Assembly (NCBI RefSeq): GCF_900116635.1
Contig: NZ_FPBJ01000025.1
Span: forward strand, 1 to 48,224
DNA from: Xenorhabdus koppenhoeferi
GTDB taxonomy: Bacteria > Pseudomonadota > Gammaproteobacteria > Enterobacterales > Enterobacteriaceae
Reading direction: 5' to 3'
Length of the DNA: 48,224 bases
The notes under the pieces are model-generated. The model saw nothing but the letters and a program-made list of their open reading frames with translations, was not told the DNA's origin and ran no database searches. The translations under genes and the position numbers were made by a program. Numbering within the stretch: position 1 is the first letter of the stretch; the number at the start of each line of letters is the position of its first letter. This document shows positions 34,884-44,318 of this stretch, piece after piece.

Positions 34884-35108
34884 ATGGAAACAGGTACTGT
34901 TAAATGGTTCAATAATGCAAAAGGCTTTGGATTTATTTGCCCGACCAGCGGAGGGGATGACATATTCGCTCACTATTCAACCATTCAGATGGATGGTTAT
35001 AGGACTCTGAAAGCTGGGCAAAAAGTGAATTTTAGTGTCAATCAAGGCCCGAAAGGTCATCACGCTAGCCTTATTGTACCTCTGGAAATTGATTCGAAAT
35101 CGAAATAA
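34884..35108 (+). CDS. cspD: Cold-shock-like protein CspD
   Basis: CspD is the stationary-phase member of the cold-shock family; in E. coli it binds single-stranded DNA and inhibits replication. The 74-residue protein (METGTVKWFNNAKGFGF...) has RNP1 KGFGFI and RNP2 DIFAHYS. The position next to clpS/clpA and the extended C-terminus SLIVPLEIDSKSK distinguish it from CspA-type proteins. The ATG follows a GAGGGACAGAG purine-rich ribosome binding site. Confidence 0.95.
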   Translation: METGTVKWFNNAKGFGFICPTSGGDDIFAHYSTIQMDGYRTLKAGQKVNFSVNQGPKGHHASLIVPLEIDSKSK

Positions 35109-35154
35109 AACGATTCAAAATCAAGAAAATAGTGACTCAATAAAATTATAATTC

Positions 35155-35191
35155 CACGCCACAAATAAACAGTGGGCTTATTTGCGGCGTG
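35155..35191 (+). terminator. Long inverted repeat after cspD (probable terminator)
   Basis: A near-perfect stem of about 14 bp, CACGCCACAAATAA/TTATTTGCGGCGTG (one mismatch), 46 bases after the cspD stop. It lacks a T run immediately after it. A direct repeat TCTCTTCGTTTT occurs twice just downstream (about 35218-35242). Confidence 0.55.
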
Positions 35192-35303
35192 CTCGTGCTA
35201 TAAACACACTTCATTTTTCTCTTCGTTTTTTCTCTTCGTTTTAACACATGCATGGCGTGTCCAGATTGCCTGAGATGATTTTAATTTAACCGCAGTTTCG
35301 TAG

Positions 35304-37244
35304 CTATTCCCTTGCCAGGGCTTCGATAGGATCAAGACGGGCAGCGTTTCGTGCAGGTAAAAAACCAAATATTATTCCAATTGTAGTTGAGCAACCAAAG
35401 GCGATGAAAAATGCAGTGAGATTATAACCGAAATCCCATTTTGGTAAGATTAATTGCACAATCAAAGCAAAGCTATATGACAGGGAGATACCCAATGCTC
35501 CGCCCATCAAACAGACCAAAATGGCTTCAATAAGAAATTGCTGCATAATGTCACTGGTTCTGGCACCAACAGCCATGCGAATACCAATCTCTCGGGTGCG
35601 TTCTGTTACTGACACCAACATAATGTTCATCACACCAATACCACCAACAACTAAAGATATAACCGCTACCAATGTTAAAAATATTTGCATAGTTTGAGTT
35701 GTTTGATCTACTGCGGCAATTATTGTATTCGCATTGTAGATATGGAAATCCTTTTTACCATGACGAAATGCCAACAATTGGGTAATTTTTTCTTCTGCCT
35801 CATCAGGAGAATAGCCATCCTTCACCCTGATAACAATCGAACCCAAATAATCTTGGTTTAGCATACGACTATTCATCGTGCTATAAGGCAACCAAATTTG
35901 TAATGAATTATCATAAAAACGCGGCCCACGCTCAATCACCCCAACCACAGTCAACAGCATATTATCCAGCAGTAAATCTTTACCTATTACATCACGTTGA
36001 TAAGGGAATAGTTTTTTACGTGTATTATCATCAATGACAACGACTTGAGCTTGCTGATAAATCATTTCTGAGGTAAAGGGCATACCTTGCGAAAACTTCA
36101 TGGCATACACATGAAAAAAATCGCCATCTACACCAGATATACTGACACCAGCATCAACATTACCGTGACGTAAATTTCCACGTTGATCAATCTCAGGGGA
36201 AACAGCCTGAACATAATACTGGGATTTTATTGCCGGAATATCGGTAAGTTTCAATGATTGCATGCCTAAACTGTCATCACTGCCAAAATTTTTCCCTGGA
36301 TATACCACAATGGAATTGGTTTCAATAGCTTTAATATGTGATAGCACTTTCGATTTTGCTGCATTACCTATCACTAAGATAGTGACGACAGAAGCAATAC
36401 CAATAATAATGCCAAGCATCGTCAGCAAAGTCCGCATTTTATTGGCGACCATGGCACGCCATGCCATCCACAGTGCCTCATTGAAACTTCCCCAGATTTG
36501 TTGAATTGAAGAAGTTTTTATCTCCACAGGAGAAAAATGAGTCACTATTTTATTATCAGAAACGCGTGAATCACTTATGATACGCCCATCTTTAATTTCA
36601 ATTATCCTTTGAGCCTGCGCTGCAATTTTTGGATCATGAGTCACAATAACAACCGTATGCCCCTGCTGGCACAGTTGTTTCAATATATCCATCATTTCCT
36701 GACCGGAAGTGCTGTCCAAAGCCCCTGTTGGCTCGTCAGCAAGAATAACCTGCCCCCCATTCATAAGTGCTCTGGCAATACTTACGCGCTGTTGCTGGCC
36801 TCCTGAAAGCTGGCTTGGCCGATAACTGATGCGAGTACCCAACCCGAGGCGCTTAAGTAATTCAATTGCTCGCTCACGACGCAGTATTTTAGAAGTACCT
36901 GAATAAATCGCCGGAATTTCAACATTTTGTTCAGCAGTTAAGTGGCTCAGTAAATGATAACGCTGAAAAATAAATCCAAAATATTCCCGGCGTAATTCCG
37001 CCAACTCATCGCTATTAAAATTGGCGATATTTGTTCCTGAAATCCAATATTCCCCATTGCTTGGTTTATCCAAACAACCAAGTATATTCATCAGGGTAGA
37101 TTTACCCGAACCTGATGCACCAACAATAGCTACCATTTCACCCGCCTGAATCGATAATGAAATATTATCCAACACAGTAACGCACTCTCCTCCGGCAAGA
37201 TAACTACGGTTAACGCCTTTCAGTTCCAGTAAAGTTTTTATCAT
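35304..37244 (-). CDS. macB: Macrolide/enterotoxin export ATP-binding/permease MacB
   Basis: MacB is a type VII mechanotransmission ABC transporter that works with MacA and TolC to move substrates (macrolides, enterotoxin, lipopeptide-like molecules) from periplasm to outside. The 646-residue protein has an N-terminal ATPase (Walker [11 protein letters not shown] about 40-49, signature [15 protein letters not shown] about 145-159, Walker [13 protein letters not shown] about 164-175), a first membrane helix at about 275-295, a large periplasmic domain, and three C-terminal helices (about 523-640) ending EALARE. Its ATG overlaps the macA stop codon by four bases, so the pair is co-translated. 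The genes sit next to cspD as in E. coli. Confidence 0.96.
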   Translation of the reverse strand: MIKTLLELKGVNRSYLAGGECVTVLDNISLSIQAGEMVAIVGASGSGKSTLMNILGCLDKPSNGEYWISGTNIANFNSDELAELRREYFGFIFQRYHLLSHLTAEQNVEIPAIYSGTSKILRRERAIELLKRLGLGTRISYRPSQLSGGQQQRVSIARALMNGGQVILADEPTGALDSTSGQEMMDILKQLCQQGHTVVIVTHDPKIAAQAQRIIEIKDGRIISDSRVSDNKIVTHFSPVEIKTSSIQQIWGSFNEALWMAWRAMVANKMRTLLTMLGIIIGIASVVTILVIGNAAKSKVLSHIKAIETNSIVVYPGKNFGSDDSLGMQSLKLTDIPAIKSQYYVQAVSPEIDQRGNLRHGNVDAGVSISGVDGDFFHVYAMKFSQGMPFTSEMIYQQAQVVVIDDNTRKKLFPYQRDVIGKDLLLDNMLLTVVGVIERGPRFYDNSLQIWLPYSTMNSRMLNQDYLGSIVIRVKDGYSPDEAEEKITQLLAFRHGKKDFHIYNANTIIAAVDQTTQTMQIFLTLVAVISLVVGGIGVMNIMLVSVTERTREIGIRMAVGARTSDIMQQFLIEAILVCLMGGALGISLSYSFALIVQLILPKWDFGYNLTAFFIAFGCSTTIGIIFGFLPARNAARLDPIEALARE

Positions 37245-38356
37245 AATGCCTCAGTATCCTCACTGCGAGCGGTGATCACGCGTTCGTTCTCTTTTAATCC
37301 AGTGATAACTTGAACATTGACATTATTAAAAACGCCTGTCGTTATTTTACGTTTTATTTCTTTATCATTATGCAGCACACTAACTTCGTATTCGGTAGGC
37401 GATATCTGTTTTTCCAAAGCTGAAATAGGGATCATCAATACGTTATGCAGCAATTGAAGTTCTATTTTAACTTGAGCCGTCATTTGTAAACGTAAAATAT
37501 GATCAAGATTAGGTACTTCAAAACGGGCGTAATAGAAAATAGCTTTATTGACAACTTGCGGTGTTGGCAAAATATCTTTTAAAACACCATGAAATTGTTT
37601 GTCAGGGGCACCTAATATGGTAAATGATACTTTTTGCCCGGGCTTTAGGTTGATAACGTCCGCTTCTGATATTTCTGCGCTGACAATCATAGTATCGAGA
37701 TTGGCCAGTGTCAGGATCGTTGGTGCTTCTTGTGCAGCAATTACGGTTTGTCCCTGGAATGTTTTGATATCTGTCACAATGCCCGTGATTGGGGCGATGA
37801 TATTGGTATATTGTAAGTTTGTTTTCGCAGTATCAAGATTGGCTCTATTTTTTTTAATTTGAGCTATCAAATTATCTACTCTGGCAGCCTTAGAGTGCAT
37901 ATCCGTTATGCTATTATCCAGTTCCTGATTTGACGTTGCATGTAATTTAAATAATCGTTTCAGTCGCCTGAATTTGAGCCAGGCAAGTTTAAATTCTGCC
38001 CGTGCCCCACGCAGATCAGCCTTCAGTGATTTTGTTGTCTCCTCCGTTTCTATCACAGTATTTTTCGCTGTTTGAGGATCAATTGTTGCCAGCTGTTGAC
38101 CTTTGTTAACTGTGTCCCCTAATTTCACATACAATTCTTTCAACTGACCACTAACCTGGGCACCGACATCAACTTTACTGACAGCATCAAGCTTACCTGT
38201 CGCTAAAACATTTCTTTCAAAATTCCCTTTTATCACCGCACTAGTCTGATATTTAATGATTTTATTTTGGTGAAAGAAATAGTTTAATGCAAATGCCACT
38301 ACAATGAGGACAATTCCTGCAAAAATCCAGCGACGCTTAGCATTGAGAAAATTCAT
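37241..38356 (-). CDS. macA: Periplasmic adaptor MacA
   Basis: MacA is the membrane-fusion protein that links MacB to TolC and stimulates its ATPase. The ATG at 38356 (MNFLNAKRRWIFAGIV) is the sensible start; the open frame runs on to a TTG at 38362. The 371-residue protein has one N-terminal membrane anchor (about 10-28), a lipoyl half-motif KVDVGAQVSGQLKELYVKLG, a coiled-coil hairpin (about 95-185) and beta-barrel and membrane-proximal domains. Order macA-macB with a four-base overlap is the usual operon. Confidence 0.95.
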   Translation of the reverse strand: MNFLNAKRRWIFAGIVLIVVAFALNYFFHQNKIIKYQTSAVIKGNFERNVLATGKLDAVSKVDVGAQVSGQLKELYVKLGDTVNKGQQLATIDPQTAKNTVIETEETTKSLKADLRGARAEFKLAWLKFRRLKRLFKLHATSNQELDNSITDMHSKAARVDNLIAQIKKNRANLDTAKTNLQYTNIIAPITGIVTDIKTFQGQTVIAAQEAPTILTLANLDTMIVSAEISEADVINLKPGQKVSFTILGAPDKQFHGVLKDILPTPQVVNKAIFYYARFEVPNLDHILRLQMTAQVKIELQLLHNVLMIPISALEKQISPTEYEVSVLHNDKEIKRKITTGVFNNVNVQVITGLKENERVITARSEDTEAL

Positions 38357-39151
38357 CAACAAATACCCACAATTAGAAAACGCTATCTAATTATCTAAAT
38401 GTACTGTATACAACATCAACACATCCTCTCAACGAGATATTTTTGATAAGAAAAATTTCTAGTGTACTTTCCCCTACCCAAAAATAATCAATAGAAATGA
38501 GTCAAAACTATACCCAATGGATTTCAAGTTGCATCGCGACGGCAAGAGAGCAAACCCCCGGGAGCATAGATAACTATGTGACCGGGGTGAGCGAACGCAG
38601 CCAACTAAAGAGGCAGTTTGAAAGACGAAGTGTATACACGTTTCATTGTCTTTTCTTCTCGTCAACCCAACAATCCCGGAAAACATATTTCTCAAAAAGA
38701 GGAGGAATAACAGTAACGCCACGTTCTGCTGCATGATGAACAACAGCAATGGTCAAATCCAGTTTAGAAGTGTTGGTTCGCCTTCACTAAAAGATGGTCA
38801 ATTAAAGTGAATATGGAACAAGACACGACGCATTTTTAACTATTTTTTAACTATCAGGATCATATTATCGTCAAGTACAAATGATAATCTATTTTATACC
38901 TCTTATGCCGGAAAATTTCCATACGTTCAGGAACACACACTTCTCTTTTTTATATACAGCATTTATTTGATTTTATTTATAACATTTACATTTTTTTAGA
39001 ATAAAAAAGCGTTGAATTTCAGTGCATTTACCTTTACCCTATTTGTTATTTTTGTGTAACCATTTTGTTTCTATGAATTTATTAGTCTTTGTGACTGTTT
39101 TCCGTTATTAAAAATAGATAAAAAGATATTTTTTGGATAAGGATATGAATC
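38357..39151. other. macA/lysO spacer, mostly non-coding
   Basis: These 795 bases hold ERIC copy 4 (38509-38636) and no intact gene. Next to the ERIC, the minus strand (about 38643-38780) has a short open frame of about 45 codons with protein-like content (IAVVHHAAERGVTVIPP, FEKYVFRDCWVDEKRQ) that begins right after a stop codon and lacks a good start; it may be the tail of a decayed gene. The last 250 bases are very AT-rich and probably hold the lysO promoter. Confidence 0.45.
38509..38636 (+). repeat. ERIC element, copy 4
   Basis: A 128-bp ERIC with TATA ends, arms CCAATGGATTTCAAGTTGC and GGCAGTTTGAAAGACGAAG, and core CCCCGGGAGCATAGATAACT followed by ATGTGACCGGGG. It is nearly identical to copy 5 about 5.3 kb away and in the same orientation. 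Confidence 0.94.
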
Positions 39152-40054
39152 ATGTATTCAGGATTATTAATTATTCTCCTACCATTAAGTCTAGGCTACC
39201 TTATTCACTTGAATAATAAATCAGTGTTAGCCCTAGTCCACGAGCTACTCAATGCTATGGTCTATATTATTCTCCTCCTTATGGGTATTAACCTCGCTAT
39301 GCTGGAAAATTTAGGCAGCAATTTACTTTCTATCCTGCTGTATGCGACGACATTTTTTCTATGTATCTTTGTCTTTAATATGCTAGCGCTTTTCCTCTTG
39401 GATAAACGAGCTCCATGGATTATTAATACCCATAAGCAGGTCTCCCCCCTTTCCCGATTACATATGGCGTTGGATTCCGTCAAATTATGCAGTGCATTGA
39501 TATTCGGATTTATTATTGGCTTAACAGGCTGGTCATGGTTCCATTTCTCCAGTAATGCCAGCAAAATTGTCTTGATTATTTTGCTATTTCTGGTAGGAGT
39601 TCAATTACGCAATAACGGCATGAGCTTAAAACAAACGCTACTGAATCGCCGCGGCACAATTGTTGCTATAATAGTCGCCGTCAGTTCTTTGTTAGGTGGC
39701 GTGCTAGCAGCATTTTTACTCGGATTACCCGCCAAAACTGGTCTTGCCATTGCTTCTGGATATGGATGGTACTCCCTTTCCGGTATATTAATTTCGGATG
39801 CTTATGGTCCCGTACTCGGAAGCGCAGCATTTTTCAATGACTTAGTTCGTGAGCTTGCGTCAATTATACTTATTCCTATACTTATAAATCGCTACCGTTC
39901 AACCGCATTGGGTTTAACCGGAGCGACTTCAATTGACTTTACCTTACCCATTTTACAACGCTGTGGTGGAGCAGGGATTGTACCAGCCGCTATTGTTCAT
40001 GGTTTTATATTGAGCTTGATGACTCCCTTGTTTATCGCATTTTTTACCCAATAA
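39152..40054 (+). CDS. lysO: Lysine exporter LysO (YbjE)
   Basis: LysO (YbjE) exports lysine and its toxic analogue thialysine in E. coli. The 300-residue protein is highly hydrophobic, with about eight membrane segments. The family's conserved intramembrane region is present: LLFLVGVQLRNNGMSLKQ, GLAIASGYGWYSLSGILISD (with acidic D) and FNDLVRELASI. The start at 39152 has AAGGA ten bases upstream. It converges on rlmC with only seven bases between the stop codons. In E. coli it lies in the same neighbourhood, after macA, with aqpZ, ybjD and ybjX between; these are missing here. Confidence 0.92.
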   Translation: MYSGLLIILLPLSLGYLIHLNNKSVLALVHELLNAMVYIILLLMGINLAMLENLGSNLLSILLYATTFFLCIFVFNMLALFLLDKRAPWIINTHKQVSPLSRLHMALDSVKLCSALIFGFIIGLTGWSWFHFSSNASKIVLIILLFLVGVQLRNNGMSLKQTLLNRRGTIVAIIVAVSSLLGGVLAAFLLGLPAKTGLAIASGYGWYSLSGILISDAYGPVLGSAAFFNDLVRELASIILIPILINRYRSTALGLTGATSIDFTLPILQRCGGAGIVPAAIVHGFILSLMTPLFIAFFTQ

Positions 40055-40061
40055 CGAAAGC

Positions 40062-41195
40062 TTAGCTAATATCGAGAACCAATAATGCCAGAGTTTCATA
40101 ATGTGCAGTATGAGGAAACATATCAAATAACTGTACTTTTTCTATTCGATATTGTTTAAGCATAGCAATATCCTTCGCCATCGTCTGAGCATTGCAACTG
40201 GAGTAAAGCACGAACTTAGGAGACATATGGTTAAGATACTCACAAAGCTCTTTGCCAATACCTCTTCGGGGAGGATTTACCAACACCAGCTCAGGTATCT
40301 GCGATTTATCGAGAGCAAAATAGGTAGAGTCCAATGCCTGAAATTCCACGAATTTCAATCCCATACTTTCAGCTGAACTTTTAGCACAATCAATAGCCTC
40401 AGCACTGATCTCAATGCCCGTCAACTTAGTCTCTTTATCCGCACAATGCAGCCCGAAGCCGCCAGCACCACAAAACAGATCCCACATGCTGCTGATATTC
40501 AGCTCTCTGACCCAACGCCCCGCTGTTGCATACAGTTCCGAGGCAATATCTGGATTAGTCTGGAAAAAACTCCGCGGACGAATATACAACGGGATACTGT
40601 TAAAAATTTCCTTCAGCATCTTCTGTTCAGTAAAAATAATCTCGTTCTCCCCTTCGAGAATTGCCATATGAGTCGGCTGGATATTCGCGGAAATCACCGT
40701 AATTTGTGGCAATTGTTCCTTCAGCCACGGTAATGCACGCTCGAACTGAGCTAATTTTGTTTCTGATCGCAAAACAAACCGCAGCATCATTTCATTATTG
40801 GCTCGACTTTCCGTCAGAAGAATATATTTCAACTCTCCCTTTTTACGTGCCACGTTGTACGGAACCAAGCCAGATTTAGCGATAAATACTTTTATTACTT
40901 CAAAAATTGGCTGAAAATAGTGTGGATATAATGGACAATCACAAAGATCTACCGTTCTGCCATCACGATGCAACATGCCGAGCAAAGGGCGCTCAACACT
41001 GCCATTTACAACCATCTTTGCTTTATTACGAAACTCACTCGTCTTGCTCGTTACTGGTGATAACCAGTGTATTATTGATGCTTCCTGTAAAAGTTGTTTT
41101 AAATGTTGTTGTTTATCAGATAATTGCTGTGAATAGGACTTATCGAGCCACTGGCATGAGTGACAATGCCCCGCGGTATACTGCACACATTGCAT
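40062..41195 (-). CDS. rlmC: 23S rRNA (uracil-747-C5)-methyltransferase RlmC
   Basis: RlmC makes m5U747 in 23S rRNA. The 377-residue protein lacks a TRAM domain, which separates it from RlmD, and starts with the cysteine set for a 4Fe-4S cluster (C3, C11, C14 and a later Cys in DLCDCPLY). The methyltransferase core shows [15 protein letters not shown] (S-adenosylmethionine binding), the [13 protein letters not shown] motif and the catalytic cysteine in [11 protein letters not shown] 25-base gap separates it from ybjN upstream. Confidence 0.96.
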   Translation of the reverse strand: MQCVQYTAGHCHSCQWLDKSYSQQLSDKQQHLKQLLQEASIIHWLSPVTSKTSEFRNKAKMVVNGSVERPLLGMLHRDGRTVDLCDCPLYPHYFQPIFEVIKVFIAKSGLVPYNVARKKGELKYILLTESRANNEMMLRFVLRSETKLAQFERALPWLKEQLPQITVISANIQPTHMAILEGENEIIFTEQKMLKEIFNSIPLYIRPRSFFQTNPDIASELYATAGRWVRELNISSMWDLFCGAGGFGLHCADKETKLTGIEISAEAIDCAKSSAESMGLKFVEFQALDSTYFALDKSQIPELVLVNPPRRGIGKELCEYLNHMSPKFVLYSSCNAQTMAKDIAMLKQYRIEKVQLFDMFPHTAHYETLALLVLDIS

Positions 41196-41220
41196 TGTAA
41201 AAAAACCGTATCAAAAAATA

Positions 41221-41730
41221 TTAGTGCAAGGTAAACGTTGATGTTTCCGTTGAGATTAATGCTTCTTCATCTTCTACTTCCATCTCACTTTCCATATCAT
41301 GATTGACATAGAGAAGATTATTGCTATGAATTTCAAAGATCACGTTAGCAATTTGTTCCTCACCTTGTTTCATAAAATTAGAAAACTGCCTGCAAGTCAT
41401 ACCCCCGGCGACAGAAAATGCCTGACAAACAATCAACTTGGGTAAATTTTCATCTTGAACATCAAGAAATGCCTTAACGGTGAGGGAACTAGCATTAATC
41501 TGACTCAAATTGGCAACTAATGGAATTATCGCAGTTGGTCTTACTTCTGCAAGAGCAGAAAACAATAGAACATCACCCAACAGATCGATCTTGGCATCAA
41601 ACAAGCCATCAATATTCTGCATATGAAGTAAGTGTAAGACTGAACATGAATCATTTTCAAAGTAAGAGATTTTTAGCTGTTCAAGCCATGTGCGCAATAT
41701 TGACATATCGGGAATAACCATAGAATCCAT
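41221..41730 (-). CDS. ybjN: YbjN-family regulator/chaperone-like protein
   Basis: YbjN resembles type III secretion chaperones in fold; in E. coli its level affects motility, biofilm and stress genes, and in Erwinia the homologue AmyR affects virulence. The open frame extends to 41808, but the start at 41730 (MDSMVIPDMSILRTWLEQL) matches the E. coli N-terminus and has GAGG eight bases upstream, giving 169 residues. The conserved core HLLHMQNIDGLFDAKIDL, LFSALAEVRPTAIIPL, INASSLTVKAFLDVQDENLP is intact. The C-terminal acidic tail (MESEMEVEDEEALIST) is slightly longer than in E. coli. Confidence 0.93.
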   Translation of the reverse strand: MDSMVIPDMSILRTWLEQLKISYFENDSCSVLHLLHMQNIDGLFDAKIDLLGDVLLFSALAEVRPTAIIPLVANLSQINASSLTVKAFLDVQDENLPKLIVCQAFSVAGGMTCRQFSNFMKQGEEQIANVIFEIHSNNLLYVNHDMESEMEVEDEEALISTETSTFTLH

Positions 41731-41815
41731 CGAATTAACCTCATATGACCAGAAAGTTACACATGCTACCTTGGGGAAACATTCCCTGACGGGTAGCAGT
41801 ATGACCAATAATTAA

Positions 41816-42127
41816 CTATTTTGTTTTTTCATCATCAGAAACAGTCTGATGATTTTTATCTGCTTTCTTATGATCAATTCCCAGAAAGGAAAGATTATAG
41901 ACCGCACGCCAGATAATATGGATAGCTGCTGGTATCAAACAACCGATACCCAGTAAGATCATAGCAATGTGCGCTTCTGTCGTCATTAATAAAGGTGATA
42001 GAATTATGCTATCACTTATCGACAAATAGGCCAGAATTAATAAGCCTATTCCCAATATTTCCAATAAAATAACCAACTTAGGCATATCAGCCAATGAATG
42101 CATCTCTTTTGACGAATTTGTTTTCAT
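41816..42127 (-). CDS. ybjC: YbjC family (DUF1418) small inner-membrane protein
   Basis: The function is unknown. The 103-residue protein has two membrane helices and matches the E. coli YbjC plan: PKLVILLEILGIGLLILAY then SISDSIILSP and MILLGIGCLIPAAIHII, followed by a charged cytoplasmic tail. In E. coli ybjC lies next to grxA, divergently, and near ybjN; the same holds here. E. coli nfsA and rimK, which sit between, are absent. Confidence 0.85.
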   Translation of the reverse strand: MKTNSSKEMHSLADMPKLVILLEILGIGLLILAYLSISDSIILSPLLMTTEAHIAMILLGIGCLIPAAIHIIWRAVYNLSFLGIDHKKADKNHQTVSDDEKTK

Positions 42128-42333
42128 ACTTTACCTGCTTCCCACCCTGAAAAAACAGACTCTCCGTAGATTATCGCAAAACTATCATATAGTAAGCAGA
42201 ACAAATCCCTTCAATTGTCAGGGCTAATTACAATAAAAGGTAATTCCTGCTTTTTTTTAACCCTGCTTACAGGCATAGTAACTCTGGATGACAATCCATG
42301 AAGTTCATGATCATTACCATTAAAGGAGTCTGT

Positions 42334-42603
42334 ATGTATACTGTCATTTTTGGCCGCCCAGGTTGCCCATATTGTGTTCGCGCCAAAAAGCTAGCTGAAA
42401 AATTAAAAACAAATCGCGAAGATTTTGATTATCGTTATGTTGATATCTGGGCAGAAGGCATCACCAAAGACGACTTATCAAAAACGGTGGGTAAACCCGT
42501 TGAAACGGTTCCTCAGATCTTCATTGATGAGAAACATATCGGTGGTTGCACTGATTTTGAAGCTTATGCTAAAGAAAATCTGGAACTATATACAAATAGT
42601 TAA
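42334..42603 (+). CDS. grxA: Glutaredoxin 1
   Basis: Grx1 reduces ribonucleotide reductase, PAPS reductase and OxyR using glutathione. The open frame extends up to 42298, but the start at 42334 (MYTVIFGRPGCPYC) has AAAGGAG six bases upstream and matches E. coli, giving 89 residues. The CPYC active site, the TVPQIFID cis-proline segment and GGCTDFEAYAKENL are present. The serine before GCPYC in E. coli is proline here. The E. coli gene is OxyR-activated; I did not find a convincing OxyR site in the 206-base spacer to ybjC. Confidence 0.95.
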   Translation: MYTVIFGRPGCPYCVRAKKLAEKLKTNREDFDYRYVDIWAEGITKDDLSKTVGKPVETVPQIFIDEKHIGGCTDFEAYAKENLELYTNS

Positions 42604-42622
42604 GAATAAATCCCAAAAAAAG

Positions 42623-42663
42623 CCGCTATCCAACCAAATCGTCTTCATCCTACGGGATAGCGG
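42623..42663 (+). terminator. Probable grxA terminator
   Basis: A perfect 9-bp stem CCGCTATCC/GGATAGCGG with a 23-base loop, 20 bases after the grxA stop. The following T run is weak. Confidence 0.55.
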
Positions 42664-42735
42664 TAAGTTTAGCCATACTCGCTAATCCTAAATGTCACTT
42701 TACTGAAAAAATTTTGCGTTTTTTTCTCAATGATT

Positions 42736-42764
42736 AGAACTTTTATATCATAGTGCAGTCTTAA
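42736..42764 (+). promoter_or_regulatory. Sigma-E promoter of rybB
   Basis: A -35 element AGAACTT (42736-42742) and a -10 element GTCTTAA (42758-42764) are separated by 15 bases and end five bases before the RNA start. This fits the sigma-E consensus GGAACTT-N15/16-GTCTAA, and E. coli rybB is a known sigma-E target. Confidence 0.85.
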
Positions 42765-42769
42765 CTATT

Positions 42770-42848
42770 GCCACTGTTTTTCTTTGATGTCCCCATTTTG
42801 AGGAGCCCGGTAGTCATCCACTTTGGTTAAAGACTATCGGGTTTTTTT
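42770..42848 (+). ncRNA. rybB: RybB envelope-stress small RNA
   Basis: RybB is an Hfq-dependent small RNA induced by sigma-E that shuts down outer-membrane porin mRNAs. The 5' seed GCCACTGTTTTTCTTTGATG differs from the E. coli seed by one base (GCCACTGCTTTTC...), and the conserved CCCCATTTTG-GGAGCCC block follows. The 3' end is a terminator with stem CCCGGTAGTC/GACTATCGGG and T7. The length of 79 bases is as in E. coli, and the place near grxA is conserved. The terminator stem sequence has changed by compensatory substitution relative to E. coli. Confidence 0.93.
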
Positions 42849-43159
42849 GTCGTTTATCCTTACATACACAATACACATCCAATAATGTTAGATCTGTGCA
42901 CACTGGCAAGAAAATAGCCTTCTAAAATCATAGATAACCAGGGCTGTTCTTTGATAGAAAGATGAAGAAAATATCGGCTATCTTTCTTTACTATCACTGC
43001 TATATTATTTACTCATGCAACATCAACAATCGTTAAATAAAATTATGAAATAAAATAATCCTTTTTTACATTTCGGAATTATAAAATATTAATTTTAACA
43101 ATGAGTTGATAAAATAGATTGATCATATTTACGTAAATATCGCGCTTGTGAGGCTTACT
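42849..43159. other. Spacer rybB to ybjG
   Basis: About 310 AT-rich bases without an open frame. The ybjG promoter is probably within 43060-43140, but no boxes are assigned. Confidence 0.4.
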
Positions 43160-43768
43160 TTGCTAGAACAACTTAACCATAATTTGTTTACTTTTATCAA
43201 TGCAACTCCAGATTCATCACCAGCTATGATCTGGCTCACAATCTTTATCTCGAAATATTGCGTATTTATTTATCCTGTCACATTAGCCATTTGCTGGTTT
43301 TGGGGAAAAGAAGAATCCATCACACATCAACGCATTGTAGTCAGTAAATCCTGTATTGCTTTTGCTTTGGGAATGGCAACATCATATATCATTGGAATAT
43401 TTGTTCCTCACGCCCGCCCCTTTGTTGAAGGCGTTGGCTATAATTTTCTCTATCATGCCCCTACGGAGTCTTTTCCCAGTAACCACGGCACTGCAGTATT
43501 CACTTTCGCATTAGCATTTCTTTTCTGGCACCGTCTTTGGTCAGGTTTGTGCTTAATAATTCTTGCCTGTGCAATTGCCTGGTCTCGGGTTTATGTGGGT
43601 GTTCATTGGCCAATAGATATGATTGGTGCATTTTTAGTCAGCCTATTGGGATGTGCACTTTCCCAGATATTTTGGAATCTACATGGTCAGTTCTTACAAA
43701 ACAAACTTACTCAACTTTATCAATTCTGCTGCGCATTCTTGATCCGAAAAGGATGGATAAGAAATTAA
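43160..43768 (+). CDS. ybjG: Undecaprenyl-diphosphate phosphatase, PAP2 type (YbjG)
   Basis: YbjG recycles undecaprenyl pyrophosphate for peptidoglycan and O-antigen synthesis, facing the periplasm. The start chosen is TTG 43160 with GAGG six bases upstream (translating to MLEQLNHNLFTFINATPD), which aligns with E. coli MLENLNLSLFSLINATPD; a GTG at 43148 is possible but has no such spacing. The 202-residue protein has about five membrane helices and the PAP2 motifs: HARPFVEG, PSNHG (E. coli has PSDHG) and SRVYVGVHWPIDM. It ends RKGWIRN as in E. coli. Confidence 0.94.
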   Translation: MLEQLNHNLFTFINATPDSSPAMIWLTIFISKYCVFIYPVTLAICWFWGKEESITHQRIVVSKSCIAFALGMATSYIIGIFVPHARPFVEGVGYNFLYHAPTESFPSNHGTAVFTFALAFLFWHRLWSGLCLIILACAIAWSRVYVGVHWPIDMIGAFLVSLLGCALSQIFWNLHGQFLQNKLTQLYQFCCAFLIRKGWIRN

Positions 43769-43783
43769 TCGAATACAGATAGC

Positions 43784-43848
43784 TATCTTTATTTTTTAAG
43801 TTGCAGCTCTGCTGACTATGATGTTGCAGCTTGAGAAATCTATTGAGC
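43784..43848 (-). repeat. Degenerate ERIC remnant
   Basis: About 65 bases that keep parts of the ERIC arms (TTTTTTAAGTTGCAGCTCTG and TTGAGAAATCTATTGAG) without the palindromic core, directly beside copy 5. It resembles the remnant beside copy 3. Confidence 0.45.
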
Positions 43849-43851
43849 ATC

Positions 43852-43976
43852 TACACAATGGATTTCAAGTTGCATCGCGACGGCAAGAGAGCAAATCCCC
43901 GGGAGCATAGATAACTATGTGACCGGGGTGAGTGAGCGCAGCCAACAAAGAGGCAGTTTGAAAGACGAAGTGTATA
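43852..43976 (+). repeat. ERIC element, copy 5
   Basis: A 125-bp ERIC with arms CAATGGATTTCAAGTTGCAT and GGCAGTTTGAAAGACGAAG and core CCCCGGGAGCATAG...CTATGTGACCGGGG. It is a close copy of copy 4. It lies in the 626-base ybjG/sdaC spacer, whose remainder (43977-44394) is AT-rich with no gene. Confidence 0.94.
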
Positions 43977-44318
43977 GATACTTTGCTTAAAATGGATGCT
44001 ATCAATAAGCTTTCCATGAAAAATTTACATTTCCCCTTCTGAGATTTAATTAAATTTAGCTTATTATTTTGTTTAATATTTAATTAACATTTTAGGCAAA
44101 CTTATAACATACTTTATTTTCTATATAAATCTTGCAATTGCGAGAATGATCACGGTACATTTCACTAAAAATAATTATATTTCCCTTATCAAAAGCTTGG
44201 AACTAAATCTTTTGATTTAGGCGAACATATTTTAGCCAGCTTATTAATGTAGTAATAAAAACGTTTAGATAAACATCAGCACAATATCTGACAACTTATT
44301 ATTCATATAAAAAAACCC

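Noticed and set aside
38474-38749. A 91-codon minus-strand open frame
   Set aside because: It runs through ERIC copy 4, and a different frame in the part outside the ERIC looks more protein-like.
39008-39090. Possible ArgR boxes before lysO (TTGAATTTCAGTGCAT and ATGAATTTATTAG)
   Set aside because: Each matches only one half of the palindrome well, and they lie about 60 bases apart rather than the usual three-base spacing of paired ARG boxes.
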